Of a DNA stretch of 17,411 nucleotides, positions 6,866 to 14,081 are shown one piece after another. This DNA is from Thermodesulfobacteriaceae bacterium. Its GTDB lineage: Bacteria; Desulfobacterota; Thermodesulfobacteria; Thermodesulfobacteriales; Thermodesulfobacteriaceae. The position numbers and the translations under genes are program-made. The notes below the pieces were generated by a model. That model worked only from the letters and a program-made list of their open reading frames with translations. It was not told the DNA's origin and ran no database searches. The stretch spans positions 1-17,411 of the forward strand of contig WGAR01000123.1 of NCBI GenBank assembly GCA_015494725.1, read 5' to 3'. Position 1 is the stretch's first letter. Each line of letters begins with the position of its first letter.

Positions 6866-7970
6866 CTTTCAGGTATATTTTCCCCTGAATTCCGGTCGGC
6901 TGGTGAGGATAGAAAGGCCCTATTCCTTTGATAAAGGCGAGGGGACTCCCTCGGTAGAATTCGTGTGCGGTGTGCATTCCGACCTGGAGAACTCTCTAAA
7001 AAGGGCCTTTCACGAGAGTCTGGAGCTCTGGCAGAAGTGCGGAAGGAGCACGGATTTTTTGGCCTCCAAGCATATCTGTATAGATCTTTCCTCCCCGGGC
7101 AAGAACGATTTTCGGGATGTGCGTGGGGAAAGCGCGGGGCTGGCCCTGGCCATCGCCCTGCTAGCGTTCTTCTCTAACCGAGCGGTACAGACCCCCATCG
7201 TGGCCACCGGAAGGCTCGGACGGGGGAGGGTGGAACCGGTGGAGAATCTCGCGGCCAAATTTTCGGGTGCGCTCAAGAATATGCCCGAGGGCGCTTTTTT
7301 CTTTTATCCCGCGAGCCAGGACCTCCCGGGGCCCCTTTTAAGAGAGGCCGAAGATAAAAAGATCCGGGCGATCGGAGTTCACACCTTAAGCGAAATCCTG
7401 GAACACCTGGGGCTTTTTTCTCCGAATGAGGCTCCGGGCCCTGTAAGATTTTCCGAATCCCACGGAAAAAGAAGACTTAAGCGGGTATGGTTTATCTTTC
7501 CGGTGCTTCTGGTGTTGCTGGGGGGTGGGCTGTCATACTACCATTTTTCCGGGGGAGTGCGGACGGGCTTGGAGAAGGGGCCTCCGGCAAGGGCAGGATC
7601 ACACCCCGCTCCCTCCCGGGCCGAGCCCGTAGTTATAGAAGCCGCGGGCACCTGGGAAAAGAGGGTCAGGGATTATCTTGCGCCCCAGCTAAGGGGGGTG
7701 GTGAAATTTATGAAAGCCGATCTTCAGGTCATTCGGATCGTGGCTGAATTTGAACCCTCGGTTTCAAGCCTTCTCGCCCTTCGCCTGGAGATTAGGGAAC
7801 TTAAATGTCCTTCAGGCGCTGCCGGAAAGCCGGCGTTGCCCGCGGACCTGGTGGCTTATTCCCAGGGGACAGGCCCTCTGGCCTCAAGGGTGCCGGAGGT
7901 GGCCGAGAAGCTTAAAAGGAAGGTTAAAGAACTATGTTCTCCATATAATTCGGGGAAGGGGTTTGATTAG
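6855..7970 (+). CDS. Membrane-anchored Lon-like (S16) serine protease without ATPase domain, putative
   Basis: From ATG 6855 the protein has 371 residues; a TTG at 6846 is an alternative. Residues about 35-185 resemble the Lon proteolytic domain. GESAGLALAIALLAF holds the probable nucleophile Ser93, and ATGRLGRGRVEPVENLAAK ends in the probable general base Lys135 (Lon: GPSAGxxxxxAxxS, then TGExxLxGxVxxIGGLxxK). A membrane helix follows at about 211-230 after basic residues. The remaining ~140 residues, beginning with a Pro/Ala-rich linker, would be extracytoplasmic. No AAA+ module is present. Context suggests cleavage of the upstream anti-sigma factor in response to an envelope signal sensed by the C-terminal part; that is inference. 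Missing ATPase makes processive degradation unlikely. Confidence 0.7.
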   Translation: MRDDFQVYFPLNSGRLVRIERPYSFDKGEGTPSVEFVCGVHSDLENSLKRAFHESLELWQKCGRSTDFLASKHICIDLSSPGKNDFRDVRGESAGLALAIALLAFFSNRAVQTPIVATGRLGRGRVEPVENLAAKFSGALKNMPEGAFFFYPASQDLPGPLLREAEDKKIRAIGVHTLSEILEHLGLFSPNEAPGPVRFSESHGKRRLKRVWFIFPVLLVLLGGGLSYYHFSGGVRTGLEKGPPARAGSHPAPSRAEPVVIEAAGTWEKRVRDYLAPQLRGVVKFMKADLQVIRIVAEFEPSVSSLLALRLEIRELKCPSGAAGKPALPADLVAYSQGTGPLASRVPEVAEKLKRKVKELCSPYNSGKGFD

Positions 7971-7985
7971 GGAGGGGGGTTTGTT

Positions 7986-8015
7986 TAGTTTAATTTTCGT
8001 TTTGGCCTCCGATAA
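7986..8015 (+). promoter_or_regulatory. Candidate FliA-type promoter of the lipoprotein gene
   Basis: TAGTTTAA (7986-7993), 15 bases, then CCGATAA (8009-8015), matching the sigma-operon promoter at 5561-5590 in both blocks and spacing. It lies in the 80-base gap before the lipoprotein gene, 35 bases from its start. Confidence 0.5.
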
Positions 8016-8050
8016 TTCTTTTGAAAAAATCTTAAAAGGAGGTTAGCGAG

Positions 8051-9106
8051 ATGAAAGCACTGAAACTTTTGGCCTGGTTATGTATGATTTTGGTGGGAGG
8101 TTTTTTGTTAACGGGTTGTGCTACGGCTCAACCTTCAGTTTCGGGTTCCGCTTCTCCCCTGCGTATTGTAGTTCTGCCCTACTATACCGAGAAGGGGCTT
8201 GAGGCCCGGGAAGCCGGGGAACTCACCCTTCATTATCGGCGGGTGGTGCGTTTTATCAACAACCAACTTGTGCGCCACGGCTTTGAGGTCATCAATCCCT
8301 TTGCCACAGACCTCAAGGAGGAGGAATACAACCGCTATATGGAAAGGGCCCGGCAGGATTCGGCCCTGGCGGCCAAGGAGATGTGCAAGCGCTACGCCGT
8401 GGATGTAGCTTATATCGTGTGGCTTGATGTGCGGGCCGAACGCACCCCCGACGGCTACTGCCGCGTTCGGGCCAGGCTTGATGGCGAGGGATACGACAGT
8501 GCCGGAAGGGATCTCGGCGTAGGAGTAAGCAAGAGGTTTATTCGCACGGCCCTGGACTGCGACGACGCCGTGGCCGAGGCCGAAAAGGAAGTGGCCGATG
8601 TAGTGGGGCGGGTGCTTACCGCTTGGAATAGGGAACGCCTGGCTTCTCTCCCTTCGGTGCCTGCCACCTCCGGAGGCGGCGGGCAGGGGGTTATCGCGAA
8701 GCGCGCCCGACAGTATGAGAATCTCATCAGCATAAGGCTTGACGGCGCTCCCAATTATGAGGTAGTAGAAGCTTTTGGTAAGATCCTCAATACGGTGAGA
8801 GGTGTGGTGGAAGCCAAACTTTATCGGTTGAGGATTGAGCCCGACAACCCCCAGGCCAGCACCTCCATCTGGCGGGTGCGCATCCAGGGCACGGAGCCCT
8901 TCCGTCTTCAGGCCAACATCATTAAGATGGTGCAGGACCTTTTGAAGGCTGGTGGTCGGATAACTATTAAAGGCGTGCCCTATCGGTATACCCCTGAAGA
9001 GATCGAGTGGTTCAAGGGCCTTCGCCCGGGGGATTGCTCCAGCCGCGAGATCCAGTTTGTCATAGATCGCGAGCTTATGCGAGATCGGGAATTTAGGGGG
9101 AGCTAA
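8051..9106 (+). CDS. Lipoprotein of unrecognised family, likely target of the local sigma factor
   Basis: The 351-residue protein has a lipoprotein signal with lipobox LLTGC (lipidated Cys23). ATG 8051 is preceded by AAAGGAGG at 8034-8041. Residues about 37-200 have an alpha/beta look: IVVLPYY, FINNQLVRHGFEVINPF, then AVDVAYIVWLDV. This resembles outer-membrane lipoproteins of the CsgG/LPP20/FlgT type, but I cannot assign one. A Gly/Ser linker at about 205-215 leads to a second alpha/beta part ending near 330. The 80-base gap from the Lon-like gene and its own FliA-type promoter suggest a separate transcription unit controlled with the sigma operon. It could be the surface sensor or effector of that regulon; function is unknown. 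Confidence 0.75.
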   Translation: MKALKLLAWLCMILVGGFLLTGCATAQPSVSGSASPLRIVVLPYYTEKGLEAREAGELTLHYRRVVRFINNQLVRHGFEVINPFATDLKEEEYNRYMERARQDSALAAKEMCKRYAVDVAYIVWLDVRAERTPDGYCRVRARLDGEGYDSAGRDLGVGVSKRFIRTALDCDDAVAEAEKEVADVVGRVLTAWNRERLASLPSVPATSGGGGQGVIAKRARQYENLISIRLDGAPNYEVVEAFGKILNTVRGVVEAKLYRLRIEPDNPQASTSIWRVRIQGTEPFRLQANIIKMVQDLLKAGGRITIKGVPYRYTPEEIEWFKGLRPGDCSSREIQFVIDRELMRDREFRGS

Positions 9107-9151
9107 TTTCAGGGTGGGAATAATAAAGTTAAAGTTGAAAGAAGTTTGGCC

Positions 9152-9556
9152 TTAAGCGACTGTGGGGGTTTCTGAAGCTGGAGTGGGATTCTTAAAACAG
9201 ACCTGACAGAAGTTTATGGACTCAAGGTCGGACCGGAAGCGAAAGATGGTGGAGTAGTTTAGGATGGAATCGGTGGCGGAGAGTCCCAGGAAGCGGCGGT
9301 AGAAGAGGTTGCCGTAGAGCATGGTTTCCATTTCGGGGTCGGAGTGGCCGTAAATTTGCTGGATGATGAGAATTTTGAACATGAGGAGGGGGTCATAGGC
9401 TGGACGGCCGACCGGAGAGGGGTGGAGTTTGGCCAGGATCTTTTCGAAAGGTTCCCAATTGATGAGGCGATTAATTTGGGTTAATATGTCATCAGGGAGG
9501 TTTTGATAAAGGAGATTTTCTCTGAGGGTAAGTTGAGCTTGTTGTTTATTGTACAT
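9152..9556 (-). pseudogene. N-terminal fragment of an IS5-type transposase (DUF772 domain)
   Basis: The 134-residue frame starts at ATG 9556 behind a GGAG ribosome site and contains the DUF772 N-terminal domain of IS5/IS1182 transposases, with GRPAYDPLLMFKILIIQ and YRRFLGLSATDSI. A full protein is normally over 300 residues; the DDE catalytic core is missing. The frame ends at a stop after SETPTVA, which may be a fusion to a far C-terminal end or unrelated sequence. The same 5' leader occurs at 13675-13712, next to a C-terminal transposase fragment, so two complementary pieces of one IS family survive. Confidence 0.75.
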
Positions 9557-9631
9557 GGTTCAACTCCTTTAGTTTTTAAGTGAGTTTATCATGTGAAAAT
9601 AATTTATCAATCTAATTTTGCAAAGATCTCG
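9152..9631 (-). mobile_element. ISA copy 1: truncated IS5-like element, left border of the AT-rich island
   Basis: Read on the minus strand, the 5' end is at about 9631-9616 (GAGATCTTTGCAAAATTAG), followed by a leader to 9571 that matches ISA copy 2 at about 56 of 60 positions. The transposase fragment follows. I find no matching inverted repeat at the distal end (9107-9160), so the element is truncated. Its 5' end faces the AT-rich genes. Confidence 0.6.
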
Positions 9632-9935
9632 TTTTGGTTTTGGAAAGATTTTGGTAGAGCATGGGTTCTGAAAAAGTGAATTGACTTTTACATAGTTTCA
9701 ATCACTTTTTTTTGGAGTGATTTAACATGTGAAACCGGAACAATTTAGCCCCAAGTTTGACAGCTGTCTTATAAGATGGCATTTTATCGGCGAAAATTTA
9801 ATATTTTAATGTTGTGGGTCGTGTAGGTGTGTTTCTCGTAACATCTGAAAAAATTGTAAAAATTGTAAATCTAGATGTCAAAGTTGGGTTAGAAAAATTA
9901 AAGAGAGTCTAATTGTAAAAGTAAGGAGGTATGGA
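9632..9935 (+). other. AT-rich intergenic region upstream of the island lipoprotein
   Basis: No gene is visible. It holds a hairpin with a T-run (9671-9713), a degenerate relative of the ISA leader (9716-9735, minus sense), a 10-base perfect palindrome GACAGCTGTC (9759-9768) that overlaps a TTGACA box and could be an operator, and two direct copies of AAAATTGTAA near 9850-9870. The ribosome site GGAGGT at 9925-9930 precedes the ATG at 9936; the nearer ATG at 9931 is stopped after two codons. Confidence 0.45.
9671..9713. terminator. Hairpin with flanking A/T runs, possible two-way terminator
   Basis: AAAAAGTGAATTGA (9671-9684) pairs with TCAATCACTTTTT (9698-9710) apart from one bulged A. The right arm continues into more T, and the left arm starts with A. 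The stem is AT-rich, so termination in a thermophile is uncertain. It would isolate the island from the IS promoter and vice versa. Confidence 0.35.
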
Positions 9936-11183
9936 ATGAAAAAAATTTTGATAGGATTGTTATTTGTGATAAATGTAATGGGTTGTTCATATAAGGTAGT
10001 TACTTCTCCTTCAGAACTTGAAAGTTATGTTAAAGTTCAAGAACCCCAAAAGACAAATATATCTGTAATTACAATATTACCTAATGGTAATCCTATGCCT
10101 GTTAAAAAATTGGTACTCTCTGATGATGGTAAATTTCTTTATATAAGTTTTCATCAGCATAAAAAAACAACGCCGTGTGGAGGATTAAGGACTCTTATGC
10201 ATTTTACAGGTGTAAGTAGCTTTTTTTTAAATGTTTCTCCAGTTATTATGGGAACCGTACATGTATTATCAACAAAAGGAGGTTTTATTATATATGATCT
10301 GGATGCCAAAAGGCCATCGTTTTGTGAAATTTTAGGATATTCGCCTTTTGTAAATATATTGAATAATAATACTATAGTTTTTGATTATGGAATAGAAAAA
10401 ATCTCTGGCAACAGCATGGAATATAAGGTTGATTTTGATGATATTGTTAAAAAATACGGATGCACCTTCTCTTCTTTAGCTAGAGAGGTTTTAAAAACTT
10501 CTTTAGATAGAAAAATTATTGCACTTTATTGCCAACATAAAACTGGTAGCTTCTTTACAGAAAAGTATTATGACTGGTTTTTATTTTTAGATTCTGAAGA
10601 TATGTCTCTAGTCAGTAAGATTGAAGTGCCAGTAAATGGTAGATCATTAGATATAATACCTATACCTAATTCACAAGAAGTTATAATGCCTGTTTTATAT
10701 AACAATCAATATGCTGAAATATTTTTAGTAAATTATATAACTGGTGAAAGTCAGCGTATTCTTTCTGGTTTTTCACAATGGAGACTCATTCCAATTGATA
10801 TAAATCCAAACGCAAATGGCAGATATATTGCAATTATATCTTTATTAGTCCCAGATAGGAAAGCTTTTTTGCATATCTTTGATTTGGATTCTGGCATTGA
10901 AGTTTTTAGAAAAGAGTTGGCTATGAATTATATACCTAAAATTAAATCGTGGGGGTTTTATAAAGATAAACTTATAATAGCAGATGAAGAAAAAATTTAT
11001 TCTATAGATATAAACACGCATAAAGAAACAACTATACTAAATTTTAAAAATATAAATTTAGAACGAGAAGATATTGGGGATGCATGTTTAACAAAAATAC
11101 TTGTTGACACCCCTAGAAAGAAAATATATATTCCTGTTGGAGCCAATGTTTTAGTAGCAAATTTAGATTTTTTATCTTTATGA
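9936..11183 (+). CDS. AT-rich lipoprotein, beta-propeller-like, putative sensor
   Basis: The 415-residue protein has a lipoprotein signal with VMGC (lipidated Cys17). The body is beta-rich with repeats of the type KKLVLSDDGKFLYISF, GGFIIYDLDAK, LHIFDLDSGIEVF and KIYSIDINTHK. These look like diverged WD40/YVTN propeller blades running to the end. No catalytic motif is seen. It is followed after 13 bases by a lipoprotein caspase and probably forms an operon with it. It may do in trans what the WD40 blades of the large caspase at the right edge do in cis: sense or scaffold. Codons are very AT-rich (AAA, ATA, TTA, AAT) unlike the GC-rich genes on both sides, indicating transfer from another source. 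Confidence 0.75.
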   Translation: MKKILIGLLFVINVMGCSYKVVTSPSELESYVKVQEPQKTNISVITILPNGNPMPVKKLVLSDDGKFLYISFHQHKKTTPCGGLRTLMHFTGVSSFFLNVSPVIMGTVHVLSTKGGFIIYDLDAKRPSFCEILGYSPFVNILNNNTIVFDYGIEKISGNSMEYKVDFDDIVKKYGCTFSSLAREVLKTSLDRKIIALYCQHKTGSFFTEKYYDWFLFLDSEDMSLVSKIEVPVNGRSLDIIPIPNSQEVIMPVLYNNQYAEIFLVNYITGESQRILSGFSQWRLIPIDINPNANGRYIAIISLLVPDRKAFLHIFDLDSGIEVFRKELAMNYIPKIKSWGFYKDKLIIADEEKIYSIDINTHKETTILNFKNINLEREDIGDACLTKILVDTPRKKIYIPVGANVLVANLDFLSL

Positions 11184-11196
11184 GTTAAAATTGAGT

Positions 11197-12138
11197 ATGA
11201 GTTTTTTCATTTTATTTATAATGTTGTTTATAATATCAGCATGTGAATCGAGTACTGGAGTTACTCCACCTAAAGTAATAGTTTATAAAAGAATAAAAAA
11301 ACAAAATAATGCACAAGTAGGAAGTCATAATGGTTATATGCCTGGACAGATAGTTAAAAGCTATACCCCTTTTCTAAAGAAAACAAAAGTTCCTTCTTTT
11401 GATATTGCAAAATGTGTAAAATCTCGTCCAAATACATACTTTTTTGGTGTCTTAGTCGAGGACTACTATGAGCTTAGCGATCTTGATTATATTAAAAATG
11501 ACAAAAGTCTTATATATAAACTGGCTACATGTTATATAGGGATCCCAGAAGACCACATTCTTATTCTTGAAAACCCAACTTATATTATGTTTAAAAACAA
11601 AATCAGAGAGTTTGTAAGTAGAATTAGGAAGAAGGATGCAATTCTTTATTTTTATTATTCCGGACATGGAGTTCTAGACTCAAGGGGAAATTTTTACATT
11701 CTTCCTGTGGATGCTTCAATTAAGAATGAACAAGTTCTTAAAGAAAGTGGAATTAACATAGACGAACTTAGAAAGCTTCTAACAAAGGCTAGGGGGAAAA
11801 AAGTGGTATTTTTAGATGCCTGCAGAATAAAGTCTTATTGGAAGCCAGCAATAATAGTTTATATGCCGAATTTAACCGATACCGCCATCATCTTTTCAAC
11901 AAGAAGGGGAAAACTTTCTAATATTGACAAAGATGGTAAATATTCGGCTTTTACCAGAGCTCTTTACGAAATGGCACGCTCCGGTGTTATTAATCTTGAT
12001 TTTGATAACGATGGATATGTAGAGATAAAAGAATTAAAAAAGACCCTAATCAACTGGGTAAGGAGGGTATCGGCCGACATGAGGCAGACGCCCGACTTCT
12101 GGGGCCCCGAGGACTTTGAGATATTTCCATTGGAGTAA
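11197..12138 (+). CDS. Lipoprotein caspase (peptidase C14-type), AT-rich
   Basis: From ATG 11197 the protein has 313 residues; TTG 11191 is an alternative, and both have weak ribosome sites, suggesting translational coupling to the preceding gene. A lipobox IISAC gives lipidated Cys16. The caspase domain (about 78-260) shows His157 in YFYYSGHG and Cys209 in FLDACR. Residues 268-279 (DFDNDGYVEIKE) are a perfect EF-hand loop pattern. It is clearly related to the TPR-caspase at 2737, sharing IRKKDA/IRKRDA, FYYSGHGV, DACR and YWKPA/PWKPA, but lacks TPRs and is far more AT-rich. The last ~25 codons switch to GC-rich usage. Lipidation points to the outer membrane or periplasm. The substrate is unknown. 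Confidence 0.87.
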   Translation: MSFFILFIMLFIISACESSTGVTPPKVIVYKRIKKQNNAQVGSHNGYMPGQIVKSYTPFLKKTKVPSFDIAKCVKSRPNTYFFGVLVEDYYELSDLDYIKNDKSLIYKLATCYIGIPEDHILILENPTYIMFKNKIREFVSRIRKKDAILYFYYSGHGVLDSRGNFYILPVDASIKNEQVLKESGINIDELRKLLTKARGKKVVFLDACRIKSYWKPAIIVYMPNLTDTAIIFSTRRGKLSNIDKDGKYSAFTRALYEMARSGVINLDFDNDGYVEIKELKKTLINWVRRVSADMRQTPDFWGPEDFEIFPLE

Positions 12139-12269
12139 AAATTTTAAAAGTTTAGACTTAATCTGACAGTTGCTACCTCCAAAGACTTCACTTGTTAGAC
12201 TTGGTCAGAGTTCAAAATCAACTTCCACATTACAATTGATTTTTGAGACCTTTGCAAAATTAGCCCTAA

Positions 12270-12330
12270 TGCCTCACGAGAAAATCTATTCGAAATAGGA
12301 TTCATTGCCTCATCAGAAAATCTATTCATA
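12270..12330 (+). repeat. ISB left-end paired motifs
   Basis: Two direct copies of a motif: TGCCTCACGAG running to AAATCTATTCG (12270-12292), and TTGCCTCATCAG running to AAATCTATTCAT (12305-12329). They match, inverted, the pair at the other end and are probable transposase-binding sites. The inner copy overlaps the transposase 3' end (stop at 12322-12324). Confidence 0.6.
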
Positions 12331-13560
12331 TTCTACCCCCTTAACCGGAGTGGCCAGAGCAAAAAGTCTTCCTTGAAGGTGTAATATCTTCCGCCTCAAC
12401 TCCGCCGGATTAAGCTCCTCATATCGCTTCCGAAGCCTCTCCTTCGTCTCCTCCGGAATTTTGGGATGCTCTAATAGCCTCTGATAAGGGGTCTTCGGTT
12501 GATCATAGATCCTCCGAATCCGTCCATCCTCCTGCCTCTTCTCCTTCAACTTCATGGAGGGCCGGAAAAAGTTCACATAAAGACTCAACAGCCGGGTCAA
12601 TTCCCGCATGACCTCTAAAGCCTCCTCTGTATCATACCGAAAATATCCCAAATACCTCCGAGCCACCGTCCAATTCTTCTGCTCCACATGACAGTTGTCA
12701 TTCTTCTGATAAGGCCTTGAACGAGTAAAGATAATTCCTTGCTTCTGGCACCAACGAAAGAGATGATGATTGATGAAGGCCGAATCATTGTCGCAATCAA
12801 GGCCTTTTAAAGGAAAGGGTAGCCTCCGGCGGATTTCTTCTAAGGCCGAAAAGGTCCATACTTGCGCCCGGTTCTTGAGGGCTTCTATTTCCGTCCACTG
12901 GGTAGCGATGTCTACCAGGGTTAAAGACCAGGCAAAATCTCCCTTGGCCAATCCTCCATCGTGTCCTACAAGGTCCACCTCTACAAAACCCGGTTCGTCT
13001 TCTTTCCAATCGGCATGGGTGCGGATGGCGATTTGCTTTTTAAGAAGAGAGCCGGGCTTGGTCCTGGCTCTGGATTTGAGCTTGAGGCGTTTTCTTTCTG
13101 GAGCCAGAAGCCTGTCTATAGTGGAGCGGGAAATACGCAGAAGCTTTTCCCGCACTTCCTCCGAGAGGTGTAATTCTCGGTGTTTTTCGAGTTTAGGAAT
13201 TATTCCTGGGAGCATGGCCTTGAGGTGGAGGCTTGAGGGGTAATCCAAGATGGCCCACACCTTGATGAGGGCCTTTTTGACCTTTTGGTCATAGATTTTG
13301 GGGCGTTTACGTTTGATCTTACGGTTTGGGTCGGCCACGAGGATGATTTTGGGGCCTTTGGGGGTGGAGATCTGTATTTTGCGGCCGGCATTTCGCAGGA
13401 GCCAGGAGGCGTAGGAGCGGTTATATCCGGTGAGGCGGACGAACTCGGAGAGGATGAGGGACTTGGTCTTTTTGGAACGGGCCTTCTGGTAATTGCGGGC
13501 GTAGACCTTGATTAATTTCTTGCGGGTCATGAGATCAAGCTCCTTGGGGAATTTAGGCAT
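12322..13560 (-). CDS. ISB transposase, rve-type DDE integrase core
   Basis: The 412-residue protein starts MPKFPKELDL at ATG 13560 and has an N-terminal helix-turn-helix near 33-58 (SEFVRLTGYNRSYASWLL). An rve/RNase-H-like core follows with Asp196 in VEVDLVGHDGG, Asp257 in DCDNDSAFIN and Glu293 in NCHVEQKN; exactly 35 residues separate the last two, the D-D-35-E rule. The C-terminal region is basic. It catalyses cut-and-paste or copy-out strand transfer of ISB. Length is full for such integrase-type IS transposases and the frame is intact, so it may still be active. The family resembles IS481/ISNCY-type integrases; I cannot fix the exact group. Its ribosome site is locked in a strong hairpin (separate entry). 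Confidence 0.88.
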   Translation of the reverse strand: MPKFPKELDLMTRKKLIKVYARNYQKARSKKTKSLILSEFVRLTGYNRSYASWLLRNAGRKIQISTPKGPKIILVADPNRKIKRKRPKIYDQKVKKALIKVWAILDYPSSLHLKAMLPGIIPKLEKHRELHLSEEVREKLLRISRSTIDRLLAPERKRLKLKSRARTKPGSLLKKQIAIRTHADWKEDEPGFVEVDLVGHDGGLAKGDFAWSLTLVDIATQWTEIEALKNRAQVWTFSALEEIRRRLPFPLKGLDCDNDSAFINHHLFRWCQKQGIIFTRSRPYQKNDNCHVEQKNWTVARRYLGYFRYDTEEALEVMRELTRLLSLYVNFFRPSMKLKEKRQEDGRIRRIYDQPKTPYQRLLEHPKIPEETKERLRKRYEELNPAELRRKILHLQGRLFALATPVKGVEYE

Positions 13561-13598
13561 AACCTCCTCCCTGGGAAAATGATCTCCGGGAGGAGGTT
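13561..13598 (-). promoter_or_regulatory. Hairpin that sequesters the ISB transposase ribosome site
   Basis: On the minus strand AACCTCCTCCC (13598-13588) pairs perfectly over 11 bases with GGGAGGAGGTT (13571-13561), which contains the Shine-Dalgarno sequence directly before ATG 13560. The loop is 16 bases. IS10 and IS50 are known to use such structures to block translation from transcripts that enter from outside. A promoter inside the stem or loop would be needed to escape it. Confidence 0.7.
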
Positions 13599-13603
13599 AA
13601 AGA

Positions 13604-13666
13604 CTTTCAAGTAGATTTTTAAATGAGGCAACGAAAGGGCTTTCGAATAGATTTTTAATGAGGCAA
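13604..13666 (-). repeat. ISB right-end paired motifs
   Basis: Two copies in inverted sense to the left end: 13604-13631 (AAGTAGATTTTTAAATGAGG) and 13641-13666 (GAATAGATTTTTAATGAGGC). Each corresponds to the motif TTGCCTCAT...AAATCTATTC read on the minus strand. Confidence 0.6.
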
Positions 13667-13714
13667 GTCGTTAGATTGACAAATTATTTTCACATGCTAA
13701 ACTCACTTAAAAAC

Positions 13715-13894
13715 CAAGTGAGACGAAAGATAGAGAAGGTTTTTGGGATTTTCGGTCTTCATCTTAATCGGGCAGAGGCAAGGTATGTGGGGCTTGTTGC
13801 CAACGAGATTCATCTTTTTCTTACCGTGTTCACCTATAATCTCCTGCGCTTGTGCTGGCATGTACGAAGAAAGAGGAGCATGGCGGCGGTTTAA
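13715..13894 (+). pseudogene. C-terminal fragment of an IS5-type transposase (ISA copy 2)
   Basis: The frame reads VRRKIEKVFGIFGLHLNRAE, then ARYVGLVANEIHLFLTVFTY and NLLRLCW, matching the last part of IS5/DDE_Tnp_1 transposases (typical RxxIExxFGxxKxxYxLxRxRYxGLxxNxxHxxLxxxxYNLxR). The final catalytic Glu would be in KIEKVFG. The N-terminal and central parts are missing, and it is joined directly to the ISA leader. An open frame from ATG 13658 is an accident that starts in the ISB end. It is not expected to be functional. Confidence 0.65.
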
Positions 13895-14081
13895 AGCTTC
13901 CGATAAGGGGGTAGTATATCTGAAAGAGAGAAAAAGGAGGAAATAGAGGCTAAAAGGGGGAGGAAAGGCGGCATATTGGGCAAATTTGGGTATACTTTCT
14001 ATATATCGTCCGCGGAAATTAGATGATAAACTCACCTTAAAGTGCTTAATAGGGATGAATTGCAGAGGTTTTTCAAAGGTC

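Larger units (their letters stand above)
12264..13670 (-). mobile_element. ISB: complete DDE insertion sequence nested in ISA copy 2
   Basis: The element is about 1.4 kb with one intact transposase gene on the minus strand. TTAG flanks it (12260-12263 and 13671-13674) as a likely target duplication. Removing ISB and one TTAG restores a leader that matches ISA copy 1 across the junction, which is direct evidence for insertion and for the ends. Each end carries two copies of a motif of the form TTGCCTCATnnnAAATCTATTC. Confidence 0.75.

Noticed and set aside
9784..9813. Third FliA-type promoter, on the minus strand (GCCGATAA read leftwards)
   Set aside because: The -10 match is good, but the upstream block matches TAGTTTAA at only 5 of 8 and it points at an IS fragment in AT-rich DNA, where chance matches are likely.
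13658..13894. Intact 78-residue gene
   Set aside because: Its start codon comes from the ISB end and its first residues from the ISA leader; only the later part is a transposase C-terminus, so it is a junction frame.
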